In this document: one piece after another, positions 1-10,900 of the stretch | How positions within the stretch are numbered: position 1 is the stretch's first letter | How the letters are laid out: the number at the start of each line of letters is the position of its first letter | Assembly (NCBI RefSeq): GCF_001704275.1 | Contig: NZ_CP011533.1 | Coordinates: 9,300,001 to 9,364,000 of the forward strand | Direction: 5' to 3' | Length of the DNA: 64,000 nucleotides | Source: Streptomyces noursei ATCC 11455 | GTDB lineage: Bacteria > Actinomycetota > Actinomycetes > Streptomycetales > Streptomycetaceae | Notes under the pieces: generated by a model | Databases searched by the model: none | What the model was told of the DNA's origin: nothing | Seen by the model: only the letters and a program-made list of their open reading frames with translations | Made by a program: the position numbers and the translations under genes

Positions 1-1938
1 TCGATGCCGCTGGTCTTCCTGACCGCGTACTACGCCTTGAAGGATCTGGCGGATCTGCGGCCGGGGCAGTCGATCCTCGTGCACGCCGGTGCCGGTGGTG
101 TGGGCATGGCGGCGATCCAGCTTGCCCGGCATCTGGGGGCCGAGGTGTTCGCCACGGCCAGCGAGGGCAAGTGGGACACCCTGCGCGAGCTGGGCGTCGC
201 CGACGACCACATCGCCTCGTCCCGTACGACGGACTTCGAGGAGCGGTTCCGGGCGGTCACCGGTGGCCGCGGTGTGGACGTCGTCCTCAACGCGCTGGCG
301 GGCGAGTTCGTCGACGCCTCCCTGCGGTTGACCGCCCCGGGCGGCCACTTCCTGGAGATGGGCAAGACCGACATCCGCGAGCCCGAGGCCACCGCCCCGG
401 TGCACTACAAGGCGTTCGACCTCGCCGACGCGGGCCCCGACCGGGTCCGGGAGATGCTCACCGCGCTGCTGGAGCTGTTCGCCCAGGACGCCCTGCGGAC
501 ACTGCCGGTGGCGACCTGGGACGTGCGGCGGGCGCCGGAGGCGTTCCGGTTCATGAGCCGGGCGCAGCACATCGGGAAGATCGTGCTGACCCTGCCGCGC
601 GCCTGGGACCCGGACGGCACCGTGCTGATCACCGGCGGCACCGGTGCGCTCGGCGGCGAACTGGCCCGACACCTGGTGACCGAGCGGGGCGTCCGGCACC
701 TGCTGCTGGTCAGCCGCAGCGGTCCGGACGCGCCCGGCGCGGGCGAACTGCGGGCGGAACTCGCCGCCCTCGGCGCCGAGGTGACCCTGCGCGCGTGCGA
801 CGTGGCCGACCGCGCGGCGGTGACCGCGGCGGTGGAAGCGGTGCCCGCCGCCCACCCCCTGACCGCGGTGATCCACACCGCGGGTGTCCTGGACGACGGC
901 GTGGTGGCGTCGTTGACGCCCGAGCGGCTGTCGGCCGTGCTGCGCCCGAAGGTGGACGCGGCCTGGCACCTGCACGAGGCCACCGAGCACCTCGACCTCG
1001 CCGCGTTCGTGCTGTACTCGTCCGTTTCGGGCGTGCTCGGCACCGCGGGACAGGGCAACTACGCCGCGGGCAACGTCTTCCTCGACGCGCTGGCCCGGCA
1101 CCGCACGGCGCAGGGCCTGCCCGGCCAGTCCCTCTCCTGGGGGGCCTGGGCCCCGAGCGGCGGCATGACCGCCACCCTGTCGGACATCGACGTGCAGCGG
1201 ATCGCCTCCGCCGGAGCCACGCCCCTGACCGTCGAACAGGGACTGGCGCTGCTCGACGCCGCCGGCACGACCGACGGGGCCCACCTCGTCCCCCTCGGGC
1301 CGGTCGGCACCGGCGCCCGGGACCGCGGCACCGTGCCGCCGGTGCTGCGGGGCCTGGTCAAGGGCGCCCGCCGGACGGCGGCGAGTTCCGCGGGCGGAGC
1401 CGAGGCGGCCGCGACGCTCGGCCAACGACTGCGCGAGGCACGGGCGGAAGAACGTCCGCGCATCATGACCGACCTCGTGCGGACCGAGGCCGCCGCCGTG
1501 CTGGGGCACGCCTCGGCCAAGGCGATCGACACCCGGCGGGAGTTCAACGACCTGGGCTTCGACTCGCTGACCTCCGTCGAACTGCGCAACCGGCTCTCGA
1601 CCGCCACCGGCCTGCGGCTCTCCGCCACCCTCGTCTTCGACTACCCCAACCCCGCCGCACTCGCCGAACACCTCGTCGCGCAGCTCGTGGACGACTCCGC
1701 CGCGGGCCCGGACCTCCTCGCCGCGCTGGAACGCCTCGACGCCACGCTCACCTCCAGCGAGCCCGACGCCCGTACCAGGGCCGCCGTCGCAGGCCGCCTG
1801 GCGCAGATCCTGGACGACTGGCGCGGGACCACGGCGGAGGAGGACGACGCGCAGGTATCCGAACGGATCGAATCCGCCAGCACCGACGAGATCTTCGCCT
1901 TCATCGACAACGAGCTCGGCCGGCAGAACGAACTCTGA
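1..1938 (+). CDS. Type I polyketide synthase, 3' part (ER-KR-ACP-docking)
   Basis: The reading frame is open at the left edge, so the gene begins outside the window; 645 residues are visible. Domains in order: the cofactor half of an enoyl reductase (GAGGVGMAA near residue 31), a ketoreductase (TGGTGALGG near 212, LDDGVV motif of B-type KRs, catalytic Tyr in NYAAGN), an acyl carrier protein (GFDSL, phosphopantetheine Ser) and an acidic C-terminal docking tail ([12 protein letters not shown]). The visible module should reduce its beta carbon fully to CH2 if its unseen DH is active. The next PKS starts 37 nt downstream with a coiled N-terminal docking segment, so the two probably act in sequence as the antepenultimate and penultimate steps of a polyene macrolactone. 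Part of the ER is nearly identical at DNA level to the ER of the next gene. Confidence 0.95.
   Translation, partial: SMPLVFLTAYYALKDLADLRPGQSILVHAGAGGVGMAAIQLARHLGAEVFATASEGKWDTLRELGVADDHIASSRTTDFEERFRAVTGGRGVDVVLNALAGEFVDASLRLTAPGGHFLEMGKTDIREPEATAPVHYKAFDLADAGPDRVREMLTALLELFAQDALRTLPVATWDVRRAPEAFRFMSRAQHIGKIVLTLPRAWDPDGTVLITGGTGALGGELARHLVTERGVRHLLLVSRSGPDAPGAGELRAELAALGAEVTLRACDVADRAAVTAAVEAVPAAHPLTAVIHTAGVLDDGVVASLTPERLSAVLRPKVDAAWHLHEATEHLDLAAFVLYSSVSGVLGTAGQGNYAAGNVFLDALARHRTAQGLPGQSLSWGAWAPSGGMTATLSDIDVQRIASAGATPLTVEQGLALLDAAGTTDGAHLVPLGPVGTGARDRGTVPPVLRGLVKGARRTAASSAGGAEAAATLGQRLREARAEERPRIMTDLVRTEAAAVLGHASAKAIDTRREFNDLGFDSLTSVELRNRLSTATGLRLSATLVFDYPNPAALAEHLVAQLVDDSAAGPDLLAALERLDATLTSSEPDARTRAAVAGRLAQILDDWRGTTAEEDDAQVSERIESASTDEIFAFIDNELGRQNEL
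7..363 (+). repeat. ER-domain DNA duplicated at 6506-6862 (copy 1)
   Basis: Bases 7-363 match 6506-6862 (offset 6499) at every position except one (c at 201, g at 6700). Such identity between ER domains of two different PKS genes, far above that of the flanking DNA, points to recent gene conversion or module duplication. Confidence 0.9.
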
Positions 1939-1975
1939 GTCAGACCCACTGCATTTACACGGAAGGTTCCACGTC

Positions 1976-4900
1976 ATGCCGAACGACAAGAAGCTCGTCG
2001 ACTACCTCAAGTGGGTCACGAACGACTTGCACCAGACGCGCCAACGACTGCGGGAGGCCGAGTCCGCCAAGCAGGAGCCGATAGCCATCGTCGGCATGTC
2101 CTGCCGGCTGCCGGGCGGAGTGCGGTCGCCGGAAGAGCTCTGGCAGTTGCTGGACGACGGTCGCGACGGCATCTCGGCATTCCCCACGGACCGTGGTTGG
2201 AACCTCGACATCCTCAGCGGTGAGGGCGGCGGCAGCAGCGCCACCGCCGAAGGTGGCTTCGTCGACGCCGCCTCGTTCGACGCGGGCTTCTTCGGCATCT
2301 CACCCCGTGAAGCCGTGGCGATGGACCCGCAGCAGCGGCTGCTGCTGGAGACCTCCTGGGAAGCGCTGGAACGTGCCGGCATCGATCCGGTGTCCCTGCG
2401 GGGCAGCCGGACCGGCGTCTTCGTGGGCACCAGCGGCGTCGACTACATCAACGCCGTGCTGAACTCCCGCGAGGACATCGAGGGCCACGGCAGCACCGGG
2501 CTCGCGGGCAGCATCCTGTCGGGACGGCTCTCGTACAGCTTCGGCCTGGAGGGCCCGGCCCTCACCGTCGACACCGCGTGCTCCTCCTCGCTCGTCTCGC
2601 TCCATCTGGCGGCCCACGCCCTGCGCAGCGGTGAGTGCACGCTCGCCCTGGCCGGTGGCGTGACGGTGATGTCGACCCCGATGAGCTTCGCCGGATTCAC
2701 CCGGCAGGGCGGGCTGGCGTCGAACGGCCGGTGCAAGGCGTTCTCCGACGACGCCGACGGCACCGGCTGGTCCGAGGGCGTCGGCATCGTCGTCGTGGAG
2801 CGCCTCTCCGACGCCCGCCGCAACGGACACCAGATCCTCGCCGTCGTCCGCGGCTCTGCCGTCAACCAGGACGGCGCCTCCAACGGCCTGATGGCACCCA
2901 ACGGCCCGTCCCAGCAGCGGGTGATCCAGCAGGCCCTGACGAACGCCGGGCTCGCGCCCTCGGACGTGGACGCCGTCGAGGCGCACGGCACCGGCACCAC
3001 CTTGGGCGACCCGATCGAGGCCCAGGCACTGCTCGCCGCCTACGGCCAGGACCGCGACCCCGAACGCCCGCTGTACCTCGGCTCGGTGAAGTCCAACCTC
3101 GGCCACACCCAGGCCGCGGCCGGCGCGGCGGGACTCATCAAGATGGTCCTCGCGCTGCGGCACGGCGTCCTGCCGAAGACGCTGTACGCCGACGTGCCGT
3201 CGTCGCACGTGGACTGGGAGTCCGGGGCGGTGGAGCTGCTGACGGAGTCCCGTGCGTGGCCCGCGGCCGACCGGCCGTGGCGGGCGGGCGTGTCGTCGTT
3301 CGGCATCAGCGGCACCAACGCCCACGTCATCCTGGAGCAGGCACCGCGCGCCGAGGAACCCGGGGAGCCGGCCGAGAACGACGCCCAGGGCGCTTTGCAC
3401 ACCGCTGCGGAGCTTGCGCCGACGGTCGTGCCGTGGCTGGTGTCGGGCAGGTCCGAGGAAGCACTGGCCGCGCAGCGCGCGCAGATCGCCGCGCTGACCG
3501 GCCCGTCCCCGATCGACCTGGGATTCTCGCTGGCGACCACCCGGGCGCACTTGGAGCACCGGGCGGTACTGCTGTCCGAGGGCGACGAGACCGTGGAGGT
3601 GGCACGCGGCTTCGCCCAGGACACGGCCGGGAAGACGGCGGTGCTGTTCTCGGGGCAGGGTGCGCAGCGGGTGGGGATGGGCCGGGAGCTGTACGGCCGG
3701 TTCCCGGCCTTCGCCGAGGCACTGGACGCGGTGCTGGCGCAGTTCGACGGTGAACTGCGGGAACTGCGTGCGGTGATGTTCGGTGACGCGGAGGGTCTGG
3801 ACGAGACGGGGTTCACGCAGCCGGCGTTGTTCGCCGTCGAGGTGGCGTTGTTCCGGTTGGTGGAGTCCTGGGGGATCCGTCCGGACTTCGTGGCGGGGCA
3901 TTCGATCGGTGAGATCGCGGCGGCGCACGTGTCCGGGGTGTTGTCGCTGGACGACGCGTGCGTGCTGGTGGCGGCGCGGGCGCGGTTGATGCAGGCGCTG
4001 CCTGCGGGCGGTGCGATGGTGGCTGTCCAGGCCGCCGCGGACGAGGTGCGTCCGCGGCTGGCCGACGGGGTGTCGATCGCGGCGGTCAACGGCCCCGAGT
4101 CGGTGGTGCTCGCCGGCGAAGAGGCCCCGGTGCTCCGGGTGGCCGGGGAGCTGGCGGCCCAGGGACGCAAGACGCAGCGCCTGTCGGTGAGCCATGCCTT
4201 CCACTCGGCGTTGATGGAACCGATGCTGGAGGACTTCCGGCAGGTCGTCGAGGGGCTGTCGTTCAAGGCACCGGAGATTCCCCTGGTGTCCAACGTGACC
4301 GGGGAGCTCGCCTCCCAGGAGCTGGTGTGTTCGCCTGGTTACTGGGTGCGGCATGTGCGGGAGACGGTGCGCTTCGCGGACGGGGTCCGTGCGCTCGAGG
4401 CCGAAGGTGCCTCGGTTTTCCTGGAGTTGGGTCCCGACGGTGTGCTGACGGCGATGGCGCAGCATGGTGCGGACGAGGCCGCGGTGTTCGTCAGCGCGTT
4501 GCGCAAGGACCGTCCGGAGGAGTCGGCGCTGGTGACGGCGTTGGCGCGGTTGCACGTCGCGGGTGTGGGGGTGGACTGGGCGGCGTGGTTCGCGGGCACG
4601 GGCGCCCGCCGTGTGGAGCTGCCGACCTACCCCTTCCAGCACGAGCGGTACTGGCCCCGGCCCGCCGCGCTCTCCGGGGACGTCAGCGGCGCCGGGCTCC
4701 TCCCGGCCGAACACCCGCTGCTGGGCGTGACCCTCACTCTCGCCGACTCCGGCGAGGTGGTCTTCACCGGCCGGCTGTCGCTGCAGACGTACCCGTGGCT
4801 GGCCGACCACGAGATGGGCGGCCGGGTCCTCTTCCCGGCCACCGGCTTCCTGGAGCTGGCCATGCGCGCCGGTGACCAGGTCGGCTGCGACCGGGTCGAG

Positions 4901-7900
4901 GAGTTCGTCCTGCTCGCACCCCTGACGCTCACGGAGGACGGCGCCGCGCAGGTCCAGGTGCTGGTGGGCGCCCCCGACGAGGCGGGTGCCCGGACGATCT
5001 CGGTGCACTCGCGCGTTGACGCACCCGCCGAAGGGCCCGCCGAGCAGCCGTGGGTCCAGCATGCCCACGGCACCCTGACCGGCGGTGAGCGGATCGCGGA
5101 GTTCGGTTCCGCGGTCTGGCCGCCGCAGGACGCCGTTGTCGTGGATCTGGCGGGTTTCTATGACGGGACCGGGTACGGCCCGGCCTTCCAGGGACTGCGC
5201 GCGGCCTGGCGCCGCGGCGACGAGCTCTTCGTCGAGGCCGCGCTGCCGGCCCAGGTGGCCGAGGAGGCCGGTTCCTTCGGCATCCACCCGGCGCTGCTGG
5301 ACGCGGTGCTCCAGTCCCGCCAGATGGCCGGGGTCGGCAGCGAGCGGGACCTCCTCCTGCCGTTCGCCTGGCGGGGTGTGTCGCTGCACGCCGGGGGAGC
5401 GGCGGTGCTGCGGGCCCGGGTGGTGAGGACCGGGGACGATTCGGTGTCCATCGCGGCCGTCGATGTCGAGGGCGCGCCCGTACTGTCCGCCGAGGCACTC
5501 GTCCTCCGCGGCCAACTGGCCGACGCGGCGGCCCCGTTGACGGCACAACGCCGTGCGGAATTCGACGCGTTGCTGTCGCTGGACTGGGTGGCGGCGCCCG
5601 AGGTGCGGCCCGCCGACGTCCGGTGTGTGTCCCTGGGCGCCGACGCGTTGGGTGTGGGCGCCTCGGTCGCGTCCCTGGCCGATCTGACCGGTGACGAGGA
5701 CCTCGTGCTGGTCCCCGTGCTCGGTGGTACGGACGTTGACGGTGCCGATGACGTGCCCGCCGTGGCACACGCGCTCACGTCCCGGGTCCTGGGCCTGCTC
5801 CAGGAGTGGGCGGAGCGCGAGGAGTCGGCTGCCGCGCGGCTGGTGTTCGTCACGCGGGGCGCGGTCTCCGCCGTCGAGGGCGAGTCCGTACGGGATGTGG
5901 CCGCGGGTGCGGTGTGGGGTCTGGTGCGCTCGGCGCAGTCGGAGAACCCGGGCCGGATCGTGCTGTTGGATCTCGAAGACGGCCGGGACGGCGAGGACGG
6001 CCAGGGTGGGGACGTCGCCGGGGTGCTTGCGGCCCTGCCGGGGCTGTTGGCCACCGAGGACGCCCAGTTCGTGGTGCGTGACGGTGTCGTCCGGGTGGCG
6101 CGGCTGGCTCAGCTCGGCGGTGGTGCCGGGCTGTTGCCGCCCGCGGAGGTTGCCTGGCGGCTGGACAGCACGGCCAAGGGCAGCCTCGACAAGCTGGTCC
6201 TCGCGCCCTGCCCGGAGGTCCTGGAGCCTCTCGGCGCGGGCCAGGTCCGCATCCGGGTCCAGGCCGCCGGCGTCAACTTCCGTGATGTCCTGGACGCCCT
6301 GGGCATGTATCCGGGCGAGGCCGGGCCGTTGGGTGCCGAGGCCGCCGGTGTGGTGACCGAGACCGGGCCCGGCGTGCGCGGGCTGCACCCGGGCGACCGC
6401 GTGATGGGCATGGTCTTCGGCGGCTTCGGCCCGGAGGCCGTCGCCGACGAGCGGCTGCTGACCCGCGTCCCCGAGGACTGGTCGGCCGCCCGGGCCGCCT
6501 CCGTACCGCTGGTCTTCCTGACCGCGTACTACGCCTTGAAGGATCTGGCGGATCTGCGGCCGGGGCAGTCGATCCTCGTGCACGCCGGTGCCGGTGGTGT
6601 GGGCATGGCGGCGATCCAGCTTGCCCGGCATCTGGGGGCCGAGGTGTTCGCCACGGCCAGCGAGGGCAAGTGGGACACCCTGCGCGAGCTGGGCGTCGCG
6701 GACGACCACATCGCCTCGTCCCGTACGACGGACTTCGAGGAGCGGTTCCGGGCGGTCACCGGTGGCCGCGGTGTGGACGTCGTCCTCAACGCGCTGGCGG
6801 GCGAGTTCGTCGACGCCTCCCTGCGGTTGACCGCCCCGGGCGGCCACTTCCTGGAGATGGGCCAGACCGACATCCGTGACCCCCGGTCCGCCACCGGAGC
6901 GCACTACCGCGCCTTCGACCTCGCGGAAGCGGGCCCGGAGCGCACCCGGGAAATGCTCGACGCCTTGACGGAGTTGTTCGGGCAGGGGGCGTTGCGGACG
7001 CTGCCGGTGACGACGTGGGACGTGCGGCGGGCGCCGGAGGCGTTCCGGTTCATGAGCCGGGCGCAGCACATCGGGAAGATCGTGCTGACGATGCCGCGGT
7101 CCTGGGACCCGGACGGGACCGTGCTGATCACCGGTGGCACGGGTGCGTTGGGCGGTGAGCTGGCCCGGCACCTGGTGGCCGAGCGCGGTGTACGGCATCT
7201 GCTGCTGGCCAGCCGCGGTGGCCCGGAGGCACCTGGTGCGGACGTGCTGCGGACGGAACTTGCCGGGCACGGTGCCGAGGTGACCTTCCTGGCATGTGAC
7301 GTGGCCGACCGGGAGGCCGTGGCAGCGGCGGTGGGCGCGGTGCCCGCCGCGCACCCGCTGACCGCCGTGATCCACACCGCCGGCATCCTCGACGGTGACG
7401 AGCTGGCGTCGTCGACGCCCGAGCGGCTGTCGGTCGTCCTGCGGCCGAAGGTGGACGCGGCCTGGCACCTGCACGAGGCCACCGAGCACCTCGACCTCGC
7501 CGCGTTCGTGCTGTACTCGTCCGTCTCGGGCGTCGTAGGGAGCACCGGCCACGGCGGCTACGCCGCGGGCAATGCCTTCCTCGACGCGCTGGCCCGGCAC
7601 CGCACGGCGCAGGGCCTGCCCGCCCAGTCCCTCGCCTGGGGCGCCTGGGCACGGCAGGACGGGATCACCCGGGCGTCCTCCGCCACGGCACCGGAGCGGA
7701 TCGCGTCCCTGGGCGTGCCGCCGCTGTCGGTCGAGCGGGGACTGGCGCTGTTCGACGCCGCCACCGCGACCGACGAGGCGCACCTCGTCCCGCTCGGCAC
7801 CCTGGCCACCGGCGCCCGTGGCCGAGGCGCCGTGCCTCCGGTGCTGCGGGGTCTGATCAAGGGCGGCCGCCGTACGGCGGCGATCTCCGCCGGCGGCACC

Positions 7901-10900
7901 GAGGCGGCCGCGCGACTGACCCGGCGGCTGACGGAGCTGACCGCGGACGAGCGGAGCGCCTTCACCCTCGATCTCGTACGGACCGAGGCCGCCGCCGTGC
8001 TCGGGCACACCTCGGCCAAGGCGATCGACGTCCGGCGGGACTTCCACGACCTGGGCTTCGACTCGCTGACCGCCGTCGAACTCCGCAACCGGCTGTCCAC
8101 GGCCACCGGCCTGCGTCTGCCCGCCACCCTCGTCTTCGACTACCCCAACCCCACCGCACTCGCCGGCCACCTCATCGCCGAACTCCTCGACGAGCACGGT
8201 GCGGCCCACGCCCCGGCCGCGATCCGCACGGTGTCCGCCGACGATCCGGTCGTCATCGTCGGCATGGCCTGCCGGCTGCCCGGCGGCGTGCGGTCCCCGG
8301 AGGACCTGTGGCGCCTCGTCGTCGACGGGCGCGACGGCATCTCCGCCTATCCGACGGACCGCGGCTGGGACCTGGAGACCCTGCTGGGCGGCGCGGAGGG
8401 CGACCAGGGTCGCAGTTCCGCGTCCAGGGGCGGCTTCCTGGACGGCCTCGCCGACTTCGACGCCCCCTTCTTCGGCATCTCCCCCCGCGAGGCCATGGCG
8501 ATGGACCCGCAGCAGCGGCTCATGCTGGAGTCCTCCTGGGAGGCCGTCGAGCGGGCCGGCATCGACCCGGTGTCGCTGCGGGGCACCGAGACCGGCGTCT
8601 TCGTCGGCACCAGCGGCGCCGACTACGGCAGCATCCTGATGAACTCCAGCGAGGACGTCGAGGCGCACGCCAGCACCGGGCTCGCCAGCAGCGTCCTGTC
8701 CGGCCGGATCTCCTACACGTTCGGCCTGGAGGGCCCGGCCCTCACCGTCGACACCGCGTGCTCCTCCTCGCTCGTCTCGCTGCACCTCGCGGCCCACGCC
8801 CTGCGCAACGGCGAGTGCTCGCTCGCCCTCGCCGGTGGTGTGACGCTGCTGTCCACACCGATGAGCATCGCCGGATTCAGCCGGCAGGGCGCGCTGGCGT
8901 CGGACGGCCACTGCAAGGCATTCTCCGACGACGCCGACGGCACCAGCTGGGCCGAGGGCGTGGGCGTGGTCGTCCTGGAGCGGTTGTCCGACGCCCGCCG
9001 CAACGGCCACGAGGTCCTCGCCGTCGTGCGTGGCTCGGCCATGAACCAGGACGGCGCCTCCAACGGCCTGACGGCTCCCAACGGACCGTCCCAGCAGCAG
9101 GTCATCCGCCAGGCCCTGACGCACGCCGGGCTCGCGCCCTCGGACGTGGACGCCGTCGAGGCGCACGGCACCGGTACCTCGCTCGGTGACCCGATCGAGG
9201 CCCAGGCGCTGCTCGCCACCTACGGCCAGGACCGGCCCGAGGGGCGGCCGCTGCTGCTGGGCTCGCTCAAGTCGAACATCGGCCACACCATGGCGGCAGC
9301 CGGTGTCTCCGGCGTCATCAAGATGGTCATGGCGCTGCGGAACGGCGTGTTGCCGCGCTCCCTCCACATCGGCACGCCCTCCTCGCACGTCGACTGGACG
9401 GCGGGGGACGTCGAACTCCTCACGGAGCAGAAGGACTGGCCCGACACCGGCCGCCCGCGCCGCGGCGCCGTCTCCTCGTTCGGCATGAGCGGCACCAACG
9501 CCCACGCCATCCTCGAACAGGCACCGGCCGGTGCCGACCGGACCGAGCGGGACACCCCGGCCGTCGAGCCGCAGGCGGTACCGTGGCTCGTTTCGGGCAA
9601 GGTCCCCGAGGCGCTGGCCGACGGGATCGCGCAGCTCCGGGACTGGGTCGGCGAGCGGCCGGAACTCGCACCGCTCGACGTGGGCTTCTCACTGGCCACC
9701 GGGCGGCCGGTCTTCGCGCACCGCGCGGTGCTGCTCGCCGGGGACGAGGTGGCGCGCGGCACGGCCGAGGACCGCACGCTGGCGATGATGTTCCCGGGCC
9801 AGGGTGGCCAGCGGGTCGGGATGGGGCGCGAGCTCGCCGCCCGCTTCCCGGTGTTCGCCGAGGCCCTGGACGCCGTACTGGCCCACTTCGACGACCGGGT
9901 GCGGGAGGTGATGCTCACCGACGCCGAACGACTGGACCAGACCGAGTTCACCCAGCCGGCCATGTTCGCCATCCAGGTCGCGCTGTTCCGGCTCGTCGAA
10001 TCCTGGGGCGTCCGACCCGACTTCGTCGGCGGGCACTCGTTCGGTGAGATCGCCGCGGCGCACGTTTCCGGGGTCCTCTCGCTGGCGGACGCCTGCACCC
10101 TGGTGGCCACCCGCGGGCGGCTGATGAACACCCTCGAGGGCCAGGGCGCCATCATGGTGGCGATCCAGGCGAGCGAGACGGAGGCGACCGCGCGGCTCGT
10201 CGACGGTGTCTCGATCGCGGCGGTCAACGGACCGGAGTCCGTCGTCATCGCCGGCAACGGACCCGCCACGCAGCGCATCACCGAGGCATTCGCCGCCGAG
10301 GGCCGCAAGACACGGCAGGTGGCGGTGCAGGTCGCCGGCCACTGCCCGCTGATGGACCCGATCCTGGACGACTTCCGCCAGGTGGCCGAGGGCCTCACCT
10401 ACCAGGAGCCGCGCATTCCCCTGGTGTCGACCGTGACCGGCGAGCGCGCCTCGGACGACCTGATGCGCTGCGCCGACTACTGGGTCCGCAACGTCCGTGA
10501 ACCCGTCCGCTTCGCCGACGCGGTACGCACCCTGGCCGCCGAGGACGTCACGGCCTTCCTGGAGCTGGGCCTCGACGGGACACTGACCGGGATGGTCCCG
10601 CACAACGTGGACGGCACCGTCGTCGCCGTCAGCGCCCTGCGCAAGGACCGCCCCGAGGAGACGGCCCTGCTCACCACCCTGGCGCAGCTGCACGTCGCCG
10701 GAGTCGACGCGGACTGGGCCAGGATCTTCGACGGCACCGGTGCGCGACGGGTCGACCTGCCCACCTACCCGTTCCGCAGCCACCGCTACTGGCCGAAGCC
10801 GAGGGCACTGGGGGGCGACGTGACCTCCGCGGGCCTGGTGTCCACCGAGCACCCGCTGCTCGGCGCCGCGGTGCCACTGGCGGACGGCAGCGGCATCCTG

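Noticed and set aside
2300..9505. Very long minus-strand open frame opposite the terminal PKS (and similar ones at 15021-17621, 19158-24284, 25761-30677, 31620-34637)
   Set aside because: These are antisense shadows caused by extreme third-position GC. They have no domains, and the plus strand carries continuous PKS motifs.
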